Positions 1 to 6,805 of a DNA stretch of 64,000 nucleotides are shown here, piece by piece. The DNA lies in NCBI GenBank assembly GCA_031378345.1, contig JANNDY010000034.1, forward strand, positions 62,001 to 126,000, read 5' to 3'. Positions within the stretch are counted from its first letter, which is position 1. Each line of letters begins with the position of its first letter. The position numbers and the translations under genes were made by a program. The notes under the pieces are model-generated. The model worked only from the letters and a program-made list of their open reading frames with translations, did no database searches and was not told the origin of the DNA. This stretch comes from Emticicia sp031378345. Lineage in GTDB: Bacteria; Bacteroidota; Bacteroidia; Cytophagales; Spirosomataceae.

Positions 1-1
1 T

Positions 2-436
2 GTTGGCGGAGATAATGCTTTGGGGATAGATATTCCACTCGGTGGGAAAATTTCCTTGAAAAATAATCATATTGAGTTACCCATTTTAGCAAAAATCAAA
101 TTGGGAGACCCCGACGAAGGTCATGCATATTTTATGGTAGGCCCATCGGTGGGTTATTTATTCGGTTCGAGAAGTGTTATTAGAGTTTTGAATATTTTCC
201 CGATTCGCACTTCGCTTGGTACTGGCTTATTCAAAGATTTTGAATTGAGTGGCGTTGCTGCTTTAGGCTACGAAATTCCTTTCCGCAATGGCAAATTTTT
301 CATGGAAGGACGTTTTCAGCAAGGCATTTCGAGAGTTTTGGATATTCCGATATTTCAGTTGCCTGTGCGAAACCAAACCATTGGATTTTCTACGGGAGTG
401 AGTTTTGCTTTGAATTCGAAGGTTAAAAAAGTATAA
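2..436 (+). CDS. Outer-membrane beta-barrel protein, 5' end outside window (partial)
   Basis: The frame is open from base 2, so the start codon and signal peptide lie upstream of the window. The visible 144 residues alternate polar and hydrophobic positions with glycine turns, as in porin-family or PorT-like outer-membrane barrels of Bacteroidota, and include the run YFMVGPSVGYLFGS and a closing strand near TIGFSTGVSFALNSK. It ends in a short basic tail (KVKKV) rather than the aromatic residue usual for a barrel end. The nearest downstream start belongs to the kinase gene 53 bases away. Function beyond a small envelope barrel cannot be given. Confidence 0.6.
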   Translation, partial: VGGDNALGIDIPLGGKISLKNNHIELPILAKIKLGDPDEGHAYFMVGPSVGYLFGSRSVIRVLNIFPIRTSLGTGLFKDFELSGVAALGYEIPFRNGKFFMEGRFQQGISRVLDIPIFQLPVRNQTIGFSTGVSFALNSKVKKV

Positions 437-489
437 AAATCTTGAAGAATTAGGCATTTTTGGTAAATTTGAGCAATCAAATTCCAAAA

Positions 490-1065
490 ATGCCTAATTT
501 GTATATAATTGCTGGTTGTAATGGTGCAGGAAAAACTACCGCCGTCAAGGTACTTTTGCCTGATGTTTTTAGAATTGAAACATTCTTGAATGCCGATGTG
601 ATTGCTGCTAAAATAAATCCTGTTTCGCCCGAAAGTGTAGCTCTTCAAGCTGGACGACAAATGCTCACTGAAATAAGTTTGGCATTAGAAAATCAAATTG
701 ATTTCGTGATAGAAACAACTTTGGCTACCAAAAGCTATGTTGAGTTGGTCAAAAAAGCTCAAAAACTTGCTTATGAAGTCGTTTTGATATATTTTTGGAT
801 TGAAAATGCCGAACTTGCGATTGAACGAGTTGCTCGGCGAGTACGGCAAGGCGGACACCATATTGCCGAAGATGTTGTTAGAAGACGTTATCATAGTGGT
901 ATCAAAAATTTAGTACATTTATTTTTACCGATTGTTGATAAATGGTCTATTTATGATAATTCTGATTATACTTTGGGCCATCCACAAAAGATTGCCGAAA
1001 TGCTAATAGGTAAGAGTATTATTGTTGAAAATTCAGATCTTTGGAATAAACTTTATTTATCATGA
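490..1065 (+). CDS. Zeta-toxin-like P-loop kinase
   Basis: This is a 191-residue P-loop NTPase of the zeta toxin / AAA_33 type. A Walker A motif GCNGAGKTT lies at about residues 9-17. It is followed by the family features LNADVIA (the D is the usual catalytic or substrate-side acid) and FVIETTLATKSY, then an arginine-rich lid ERVARRVRQGGH. Family members phosphorylate UDP-N-acetylglucosamine or other small substrates, but many chromosomal homologues have unknown targets. The ATG at 490 was chosen over an upstream TTG at 460 because relatives begin a few residues before the hydrophobic strand leading to the P-loop. Its stop overlaps the ATG of a 42-codon gene (ATGA), which suggests translational coupling. 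Confidence 0.75.
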   Translation: MPNLYIIAGCNGAGKTTAVKVLLPDVFRIETFLNADVIAAKINPVSPESVALQAGRQMLTEISLALENQIDFVIETTLATKSYVELVKKAQKLAYEVVLIYFWIENAELAIERVARRVRQGGHHIAEDVVRRRYHSGIKNLVHLFLPIVDKWSIYDNSDYTLGHPQKIAEMLIGKSIIVENSDLWNKLYLS

Positions 1066-1190
1066 AAATTTTGAAACGAGAACCTATATTTGAACAAATT
1101 GATAAAGCATTACTTAAAGCCTACGCACATATTCCTGCTGAATTGGAGCAAGAAAGAAAACGTAAAGAAGTTTTAAATGCTAAGAAATAA
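1062..1190 (+). CDS. 42-residue basic protein coupled to the zeta-like kinase
   Basis: This small gene begins inside the stop codon of the kinase gene (ATGA overlap at 1062-1065) and ends just before a terminator. The product is 42 residues and rich in Lys, Glu and Ala. It reads as an amphipathic helix or coiled coil: starting MKILKREPIFEQID and ending ERKRKEVLNAKK. I do not recognise a family. Its position and overlap make it a candidate antitoxin or regulatory partner of the kinase; that is inference. The lack of stops over 42 codons, the perfect coupling and the terminator directly after it are the support for it being real. Confidence 0.5.
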   Translation: MKILKREPIFEQIDKALLKAYAHIPAELEQERKRKEVLNAKK

Positions 1191-1195
1191 AACAA

Positions 1196-1232
1196 AAAAA
1201 GCCCCTTTTTTGCTTGAAAAAGGGGCTTTTTA
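1196..1232. terminator. Bidirectional intrinsic terminator
   Basis: The stem AAAAAGCCCCTTTTT pairs with AAAAAGGGGCTTTTT around a short GCTTG loop, with T runs on both strands. It sits between the convergent kinase operon and tsf and can serve both. Confidence 0.85.
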
Positions 1233-1268
1233 AATATTTTAGGCTGAAAACTGCTGATTGCAAACTAA

Positions 1269-2099
1269 TTAAATCTGCACTCTTTTGAAAGAAGTAATTT
1301 TCAAACCTTTTTGAGTATTCTCCAATAATTGAGCAATCGTGATAGAGTTATCTTTCACAAAAACTTGGTTCAATAATGTAGATTCTTTGTAGAATTTACC
1401 TAATTTTCCCATCGCAATTTTCTCCAACATCGCTTCTGGCTTGCCTTCTTGACGAGCAATATCCATTCCGATTTCGATTTCTTTCTCAACGATTGCAGGG
1501 TCCACATCGTCTTTGTCCAAACCAACTGGCTTCATTGCAGCAATTTGCATCGCAATATCTTTACCAACTTCGCTTACGTCGTTGTCTTGCGTGTTTTCAA
1601 AAGCAACCAAAACGCCTAATTTGCCTGTTGAGTGATTATAAGCTACAACTTGCTCTGCCGCTACATGGCTATATTCAGTGATAACGATTTTCTCACCAAT
1701 TTTTCCAACTAAGTCAAGAATATTTTCTTCTACCGTACGACCATCTTCCATTGTCAAAGCCAACAAAGTTTCTTTGTCTTTTGCATGGTGCTTTACGCCC
1801 ATTTGCAAAACGGCTTCTGCCAAAGTACGGAAAACCTCTACTTTAGAAACTGGCTCAGTTTCGCAAGCAAGAGCCAAAATTTTGGCTGTTTTGCCGCTAT
1901 CGCTTACGTCAATAAGCACTAAACCTTCTTTGGTTTCGTTGTCGGCACGTTTTGCCGCAACTTTTTGACCTGATTTACGGAGAACTTCAACCGCTTTATC
2001 AAAATCGCCTTCAGCTTCTGTCAAAGCTTTTTTACAGTCCATCATACCAGCTCCAGTCATTTGACGGAGTTTGTTTACATCTGCTGCTGTGATATTCAT
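1269..2099 (-). CDS. tsf: Elongation factor Ts
   Basis: EF-Ts (276 residues) is the guanine-nucleotide exchange factor that regenerates EF-Tu-GTP. The N-terminal UBA-like segment MNITAADVNKLRQMTGAGMM is followed by the diagnostic DCKKALTEAEGDFDKAVEVLR, which contacts EF-Tu. The core domains include the conserved HIAMQIAA-like stretch (here DIAMQIAAMKPV) and a C-terminal EKIAMGKLGKFYKES. Length and order match the family. In most bacteria tsf follows rpsB, but here the upstream neighbour is divergent and unrelated, so tsf has its own promoter. The gene ends at a shared terminator. Confidence 0.97.
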   Translation of the reverse strand: MNITAADVNKLRQMTGAGMMDCKKALTEAEGDFDKAVEVLRKSGQKVAAKRADNETKEGLVLIDVSDSGKTAKILALACETEPVSKVEVFRTLAEAVLQMGVKHHAKDKETLLALTMEDGRTVEENILDLVGKIGEKIVITEYSHVAAEQVVAYNHSTGKLGVLVAFENTQDNDVSEVGKDIAMQIAAMKPVGLDKDDVDPAIVEKEIEIGMDIARQEGKPEAMLEKIAMGKLGKFYKESTLLNQVFVKDNSITIAQLLENTQKGLKITSFKRVQI

Positions 2100-2174
2100 A
2101 TTATTATTTGTAAAAAGTGTTTTCTGAAATGTTGAAAAATGCCGTTTTTATAAAGGGCATTTTTAATAAGGGTG

Positions 2175-2205
2175 CAAAATTACGAATTTTTTGTGATATT
2201 ACAAA
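2175..2205 (-). promoter_or_regulatory. Bacteroidota-type promoter of tsf
   Basis: On the minus strand a TTTG (bases 2205-2202) is followed after 19 bases by TAATTTTG (2182-2175). This matches the Bacteroidota -33/-7 consensus TTTG-N19-21-TAnnTTTG. Transcription would start near 2168, giving a leader of about 68 nt. The leader carries a 9-bp stem, AAAAATGCC paired with GGCATTTTT (2136-2164), almost at its 5' end. Confidence 0.65.
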
Positions 2206-2296
2206 TACTGTTTTTTAAAGGAATTATTAAGATTTTTTTGATATATTTTGATAGTTTTCTTGAAATTATGCTTTGTTTTGCAGAAAAAACAAAATT

Positions 2297-2893
2297 ATGC
2301 TCAACGACCAATATTGGAGTAATCGCTACGAAACTCAGCAAACTCGTTGGGATTTGGGAAGTATTTCACCTCCCATCAAGGTGTATTTCGACCAAGTTTC
2401 TGATAAAAATGTATCCATTTTGATTCCAGGATGTGGCAATGCCCATGAAGCTGAATATTTGCTTCAACAAGGTTTTACTGAAATAACATTGATTGATATT
2501 TCGGAGGTTTTGGTAAAAGATTTGAAAGAAAAACTAAGATTTTTCGTCAAAAAAGGCAATGTACAAGTCATTCACCAAGACTTTTTTGAACATTCAGGAA
2601 AGTATGATTTTATAATTGAGCAAACATTTTTTTGTGCCATTGACCCAAGTTTGCGAGAGAAATATGCAGAAAAAATGCCTGAATTACTAAAACCAAAAGG
2701 AAAATTAGTAGGCGTAATGTTTGACTGTGAATTTGAAGGAGGACCACCTTTTGGAGGCTCAATCGAAGAATACAAAGCCTATTTTGAACCTTATTTTAAG
2801 TTTAATATTTTCGAGAAATGTTATAATTCTATTCCTCCTCGTGCAGGAAATGAGTTGTTTGTTTGCTTAGAAAAAATAGTCCACAGTTCTTAG
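2297..2893 (+). CDS. TPMT-family SAM-dependent methyltransferase
   Basis: The 198-residue product has the thiopurine S-methyltransferase family layout. The N-terminus is DQYWSNRYETQQTRWDLG, followed by the SAM-binding motif I ILIPGCGNAHEAEYLL (about residues 44-59), an acidic strand-end LIDIS, and a C-terminal proline/glycine loop FEGGPPFGGS. TPMT-type enzymes in bacteria methylate small thiol, selenium or tellurium compounds; the true substrate here is unknown. The ATG at 2297 fits family N-termini better than the upstream ATG at 2273. It is followed 57 bases later by the thioesterase gene on the same strand. Confidence 0.8.
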   Translation: MLNDQYWSNRYETQQTRWDLGSISPPIKVYFDQVSDKNVSILIPGCGNAHEAEYLLQQGFTEITLIDISEVLVKDLKEKLRFFVKKGNVQVIHQDFFEHSGKYDFIIEQTFFCAIDPSLREKYAEKMPELLKPKGKLVGVMFDCEFEGGPPFGGSIEEYKAYFEPYFKFNIFEKCYNSIPPRAGNELFVCLEKIVHSS

Positions 2894-2950
2894 TCGGCAA
2901 TGGGCAATAAAATAAACAACTGACTATCAATAAATTACAAAAAAATATTT

Positions 2951-3463
2951 ATGCAAAAATCAAAGAAATCCCAAGATTCGCTTACGGTAATGACCGAGAT
3001 GATTTTTCCGAATGATACCAACACACTTGGCAATTTGATGGGAGGAAACCTGATGCGATTATTGGACATTGCAGGAGCAATTGCCGCCCAAAAACACTGT
3101 AATAGAATTGTGGTTACGGCTTCGGTTGATAATGTTTCGTTCAAAGAAGCAATTCCGCTTGGAAGTGTCGTTACGCTTCAAGCCAAAGTAACACGAGCTT
3201 TCAATTCGTCATTAGAAGTAGTGGTAGAGGTTTGGGCAGAAAATATTCCCGCAGGAACAAAAATTCATACAAACAAAGCATTTTTGACTTTCGTAGCCGT
3301 TGACCAAACTGGGCGACCAATTGAAGTTCCACCTGTTGAACCAGAAACAGAAGACGAAAAAGAACTTTTTGTAGGAGCATTACGTCGCCGTCAATTACGT
3401 TTAGTTTTGGCAGGAAGAATGAAACCCGAAGATGCCATTGAGCTGAAAGAGATTTTCAAGTAA
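2951..3463 (+). CDS. Hotdog-fold acyl-CoA thioesterase
   Basis: This 170-residue cytosolic 4HBT hotdog protein is of the YciA / acyl-CoA hydrolase group, which cleaves acyl-CoA to free acid and CoA. The N-terminal strand ends in FPNDTNTLGNLMGGNLMRLLD, where the conserved Asn-Gly-loop and the long helix ending in DIAGAIAAQKHC match the family (YciA has the GDIFGGWIMSQMDIAGA pattern). After the single hotdog domain (about residues 10-125) there is an acidic linker (EPETEDEKE) and a basic helix. The latter resembles C-terminal extensions of Bacteroidota members. The substrate chain length cannot be read from the sequence. Confidence 0.85.
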   Translation: MQKSKKSQDSLTVMTEMIFPNDTNTLGNLMGGNLMRLLDIAGAIAAQKHCNRIVVTASVDNVSFKEAIPLGSVVTLQAKVTRAFNSSLEVVVEVWAENIPAGTKIHTNKAFLTFVAVDQTGRPIEVPPVEPETEDEKELFVGALRRRQLRLVLAGRMKPEDAIELKEIFK

Positions 3464-3488
3464 GTGATTGAATATGAGGTATTTATGT

Positions 3489-3534
3489 AACAACAACGAA
3501 GAAAATTTATTGCTAAATTTTCTTCGTTGTTGTT
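3489..3534. terminator. Long perfect hairpin between convergent genes
   Basis: A 21-bp perfect inverted repeat (3489-3509 with 3514-3534) around a 4-base loop, with A/T-rich outer ends. It lies between the thioesterase and rnr stop codons and probably terminates both. Confidence 0.75.
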
Positions 3535-3538
3535 TTTA

Positions 3539-5929
3539 TTATTTTCTCTTACCCTTATTTTTATCTGAACTTCTTCCACGTTTTGAGCTACCACCGCTTC
3601 GATTTTTGTCGCCACGTCTTGCTCCATCTTTGCCTTTTCTGCTGCTACTTATAGTAGATGTTACCATTTTATCGCCAATGCCCACCAACTCCAAATCCAT
3701 GCTTCTACGTTCCAAATCTGTGCCTTTTACGACAACTTTCACGGCATCACCAAAGTTGATAACTTTGCCCGAACGTTTGCCTACTACTCGATAATTGGCT
3801 TTGTCTAATTCATAAAAATCATCATTTAAGTCTGCCAAACGCACCATTCCTTCGCAACTTGTTGAGGTAATTTCTACGAAAATACCGAAGTCGGTAACAC
3901 CTGTAACCACGCCACCAAAAACTGTTCGGCGGTCTTGCAAACTCATAAATTCTACTTGTTTGTACTTAATTGAAGCTCTTTCAGCTTCGGCAGCCATTTT
4001 TTCTCGGTCAGACGAATGTTTAGATTTTGTTTCAAAATCTTCTGCCGAAATAGTATTTTTTGTTTTAGGAGAAAGCGTCAAATAATATTGCAAAAGTCGG
4101 TGAGCCATCATATCTGGATAGCGACGAATGGGCGAGGTAAAATGGCTATAATGCTCAAATGCCAAGCCAAAGTGCCCCAAAGGTTCGGTTGTATAGCGTG
4201 CCTTCGACATGGTACGAACTGCCAATTGCTCCAACACATTCTGCACGGGCGTCCCTTCTACTTCCGCCATCATTTTATTCATCGAATTTGACAGCGTTTT
4301 TTCAGAATCCGTTTTTATAGAAAAACCAAAACGTGCCGCAAAATTGGCAAAGTTTTGTAAACGCTCAGGATTTGGTGGCTCATGAACTCGGTAAACCATT
4401 GTGTTTGAGTTCTGAGTTCTGAACGGTCCGCCGTGCGGTTCTGAGTTCTGAGTTTTGCCCTCACTATCTTTTTTCTCTTGTCTCTTGTCTCGTATCTTAA
4501 AAACAAACTCCGCCACCTTCTTATTTGCCAAAAGCATAAACTCTTCGATGAGTTTATGAGCATCTTTTCTGATTTTCAGCACTACGCCCAAAGGTTTTCC
4601 TTCGGCATCTAATTGAAATTTTACTTCGTTTGTTTCAAAATTAATTGCCCCATTCTTGAAACGTTCTTTTTTCAAAATTTTGGCTAAATGATTGAGCGTA
4701 TGAAGTGGAAAACGGTACTTCTCTAAAATTTCGTTAGGAATAACAACAGGATTTAGCACATCGCCTTCAGTATTTTCCAAAACTTCTTGGGCATCTTCAT
4801 AGCTAAATCTTTTGTCAGAATGAATAATTGTTCTGCCAAACCATTCTGATACAACTCGTGAATCATTTGTTATTTCAAAAACTGCCGAGAAAGTCAATTT
4901 ATCTTCATTTGGACGAAGCGAACAAAGATTATTTGATAGTTTTTCGGGCAACATCGAAATCGTTCTATCAACCAAATAGACCGAAGTTGCTCTGTTGTAG
5001 GCTTCTTCTTCTAATTTTGTACCTTCCTGCACATAATGCGTAACATCGGCAATGTGAACGCCGATTTCGTAATTGCCATTTTCTAACTTCAAGAAACTCA
5101 AAGCATCGTCAAAATCTTTGGCATCGTGCGGGTCAATCGTGAAGGTCAGAATATTTCTAAAATCTCGTCTTTTCGCAATTTCTTCTTCTGTAATCACTTC
5201 CGAAATTGCCGCAGCTTCATCTTCAATCGCTTTGGTAAATTTATTTGGCAAGCCAAATTCTGCCAAAATTGCGTGCATTTCTGCATTATTCTCACCAGAT
5301 TTTCCAAGAATTTCAATTACTTCGCCAACTGCTTGTTGCAGACCAGTTGAATATTCATTGATTTTGATAATAACCAAATCGTCTTTTGTAGCTCCATTGA
5401 TTTTATCTTTTGGAATAAAAAAATCTTTATGGAGGTTTTTATGGTCTGGTTTTACGAGGGCATAATTGCCAAAAACTTGTATTTTTCCAACGATTTCAGT
5501 TCTGCCACGCTCCACAATTTCAATTACTCGTCCTTCTGGATTACCATTTTTTTTATAAAACTCTCCGAAAGTTGTTGCTTTCACCAAATCTCCATCAATT
5601 GCTCCTTTCAAATCTTCGCCATTGACCCAAATGTCGGGTTTTGTGGCATCGTATCTGATAAAGCCAAAATTTGGATTTACGTGGTCGAGGCGACCAACGA
5701 CTGCATTTGCATCAGCATCAACAGTGTATTTTCCTTTAGAAGTTTCTTGCACTTTGCCGTCTTCAATTAAGCCTTCAACAATCATTGCATAGACAGATTT
5801 TTCCTGCCTATTTACTACGCCATAATGCGAATATAGGTCTTGAAGTGTATATGAATGTTCGGTATTGACCGAAAGAAAAGCCAAAATCTCAGCTTTTAGT
5901 TGGTCGTAATATGATTTTTGTTTTGCCAT
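3539..5929 (-). CDS. rnr: Ribonuclease R (RNB-family 3'-5' exoribonuclease)
   Basis: RNase R degrades structured RNA processively in the 3'-5' direction. It works on mRNA, defective rRNA and tmRNA-tagged transcripts, which fits smpB being nearby. The order is: N-terminal winged helix (about 1-75), cold-shock OB domains (75-235), RNB catalytic domain with TIDPHDAKDFDDALSF at about 262-277 (metal-binding aspartates), S1 domain (GVVTGVTDFGIFVEI, about 652-725), and a Lys/Arg/Ser-rich tail. The 796-residue length is slightly above the norm. Residues about 477-508 are an extra low-complexity loop encoded by dispersed repeat sequence, inserted in frame after LANKKVAEFVFKI. The start abuts a REP palindrome. 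Confidence 0.95.
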   Translation of the reverse strand: MAKQKSYYDQLKAEILAFLSVNTEHSYTLQDLYSHYGVVNRQEKSVYAMIVEGLIEDGKVQETSKGKYTVDADANAVVGRLDHVNPNFGFIRYDATKPDIWVNGEDLKGAIDGDLVKATTFGEFYKKNGNPEGRVIEIVERGRTEIVGKIQVFGNYALVKPDHKNLHKDFFIPKDKINGATKDDLVIIKINEYSTGLQQAVGEVIEILGKSGENNAEMHAILAEFGLPNKFTKAIEDEAAAISEVITEEEIAKRRDFRNILTFTIDPHDAKDFDDALSFLKLENGNYEIGVHIADVTHYVQEGTKLEEEAYNRATSVYLVDRTISMLPEKLSNNLCSLRPNEDKLTFSAVFEITNDSRVVSEWFGRTIIHSDKRFSYEDAQEVLENTEGDVLNPVVIPNEILEKYRFPLHTLNHLAKILKKERFKNGAINFETNEVKFQLDAEGKPLGVVLKIRKDAHKLIEEFMLLANKKVAEFVFKIRDKRQEKKDSEGKTQNSEPHGGPFRTQNSNTMVYRVHEPPNPERLQNFANFAARFGFSIKTDSEKTLSNSMNKMMAEVEGTPVQNVLEQLAVRTMSKARYTTEPLGHFGLAFEHYSHFTSPIRRYPDMMAHRLLQYYLTLSPKTKNTISAEDFETKSKHSSDREKMAAEAERASIKYKQVEFMSLQDRRTVFGGVVTGVTDFGIFVEITSTSCEGMVRLADLNDDFYELDKANYRVVGKRSGKVINFGDAVKVVVKGTDLERRSMDLELVGIGDKMVTSTISSSRKGKDGARRGDKNRSGGSSKRGRSSDKNKGKRK
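4404..4500 (-). repeat. Phrase-repeat and GC palindrome inserted in rnr coding sequence
   Basis: Two repeat types lie side by side within rnr. Bases 4404-4456 contain copies of the heptamer GAGTTCT on both sides of a GC-rich imperfect palindrome CGGTCCGCCGTGCGG (4424-4438). Bases 4468-4500 contain CTCTTGTCTCTTGTCTCGTATCT-like heptamers that recur outside genes at 10.26 and 58.9 kb. The total preserves the reading frame and adds about 32 residues to RNase R. Confidence 0.75.
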
Positions 5930-5931
5930 CT

Positions 5932-5972
5932 AAATGTGGGGCGAACTTTCAGTTCGCCGTTGTAATAATATT
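5932..5972 (-). repeat. REP palindrome in the rnr 5' leader
   Basis: The sequence contains GCGAACTTTCAGTTCGC flanked by an ATGTGG head and an AATATTATTACAAC-type tail (minus-strand reading). It is the inverse-oriented partner of the copy at 6765-6805, matching it at about 35 of 41 positions. It begins two bases from the rnr start codon, so it forms most of the rnr leader. Confidence 0.75.
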
Positions 5973-6024
5973 TTGTAAGAAGGGTCTATAATTTATATAG
6001 AAACCTATTTTTATTTAGTTTTTT

Positions 6025-6051
6025 GAACGAAACGGGAGTTTCGTTCCACAT
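6025..6051 (+). repeat. REP palindrome downstream of RAYT gene
   Basis: The hairpin GAACGAAACGGGAGTTTCGTTC is followed by CCACAT, the same tail as the other REP copies in this locus. It pairs with the oppositely oriented copy at 5932-5972 to make a BIME-like inverted pair. Confidence 0.7.
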
Positions 6052-6057
6052 ACACAA

Positions 6058-6696
6058 TTAAGGCATATATTTAGGATTTATGTAGCTAAATGCCCAATCT
6101 TCCCATTTTTCGCACAAGCCCGCTTTAACTGGATTGTTCAAAGTATATAAAATTATCCTACTCAATTCGTCGGCATCACGCACCACTCTGTCGTAACTTT
6201 CGTGTTGCCAAAACTGCCCACTTCGGTCGAGCAATTCGTTGGTTTTTCTTGCAGAAAATGATTTAAGGGACTGCATAATTCCATACAAAGCATATTCTTT
6301 TTTCACCTCAAAAACAACATGAATATGATTTGACAAAACCGTAAAACAAATCAATTCGTAGCGTTGATTATCGAAAAAATGAAGAGAATTACAAACAATT
6401 TCGGCAATTGCTGGAATTTTGAGCCAATTATTGCCAATTGTTAGCTTGTCTAATAAGTCATCATATTTTCCAAAAAAACGTTTGTGGGCATTGTCTATTT
6501 GAAGTCTTTTCTCTTGATAAGAACTATTTGAAGCTTGAATGGCAAGTATTTGATTATCTCGAACTTCATTTAATTTATCAATAGCCTCCTTTGGCAAGCT
6601 GCCATCTAAGCGAGTTGTTACAAAAAAAACTGTGTCATCTGGCGGCTGAAAATGAGGCAGGTCTTTTCTGTAAAAAGGCTTGATTTCTTGAGGCAT
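6058..6696 (-). CDS. REP-associated tyrosine transposase (RAYT)
   Basis: This 212-residue HUH-type transposase belongs to the Y1_Tnp superfamily, RAYT branch. The His-X-His metal motif is visible in SNHIHVVFEV (about 121-130). The catalytic tyrosine region is ILYTLNNPVKAGL near residue 190, close to the RAYT consensus YIxxNPVRAG. RAYTs bind and nick single-stranded REP hairpins and are usually single-copy domesticated genes rather than active insertion sequences. Both sides carry oppositely oriented REP pairs (5932-6051 and 6699-6805), which is the expected REPtron arrangement. The gene sits between hflX and rnr on the same strand. Confidence 0.88.
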   Translation of the reverse strand: MPQEIKPFYRKDLPHFQPPDDTVFFVTTRLDGSLPKEAIDKLNEVRDNQILAIQASNSSYQEKRLQIDNAHKRFFGKYDDLLDKLTIGNNWLKIPAIAEIVCNSLHFFDNQRYELICFTVLSNHIHVVFEVKKEYALYGIMQSLKSFSARKTNELLDRSGQFWQHESYDRVVRDADELSRIILYTLNNPVKAGLCEKWEDWAFSYINPKYMP

Positions 6697-6698
6697 AT

Positions 6699-6737
6699 AA
6701 TGTGGTGCGAACCGGGCAACGTTTGCATTCTGTTCGC
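6699..6737 (-). repeat. Degenerate REP palindrome upstream of RAYT gene
   Basis: The ATGTGGTGCGAAC head is followed after a larger loop by GTTCGC, so the stem GCGAAC/GTTCGC is kept but the loop is longer than in the other copies. It lies three bases upstream of the RAYT start codon and may place the transposase gene under its own REP structure. Confidence 0.6.
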
Positions 6738-6764
6738 TTTTTATAGTTTCAAATTATTTCAAAA

Positions 6765-6805
6765 CAATATTCTACGACTGCGAACTGGAAGTTCGCTCCA
6801 CATTT
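6765..6805 (+). repeat. REP palindrome overlapping the hflX 3' end
   Basis: The core GCGAACTGGAAGTTCGC is flanked by AATATTCTACGACT and TCCACATTT. It carries the hflX stop codon and encodes that protein's last ten or so residues (about NVERTSSSQS). Confidence 0.75.

Noticed and set aside
263..660. Minus-strand open frames opposite the barrel and kinase genes
   Set aside because: They lie wholly across better-supported genes on the plus strand, have no recognisable domains and show shadow-frame composition.
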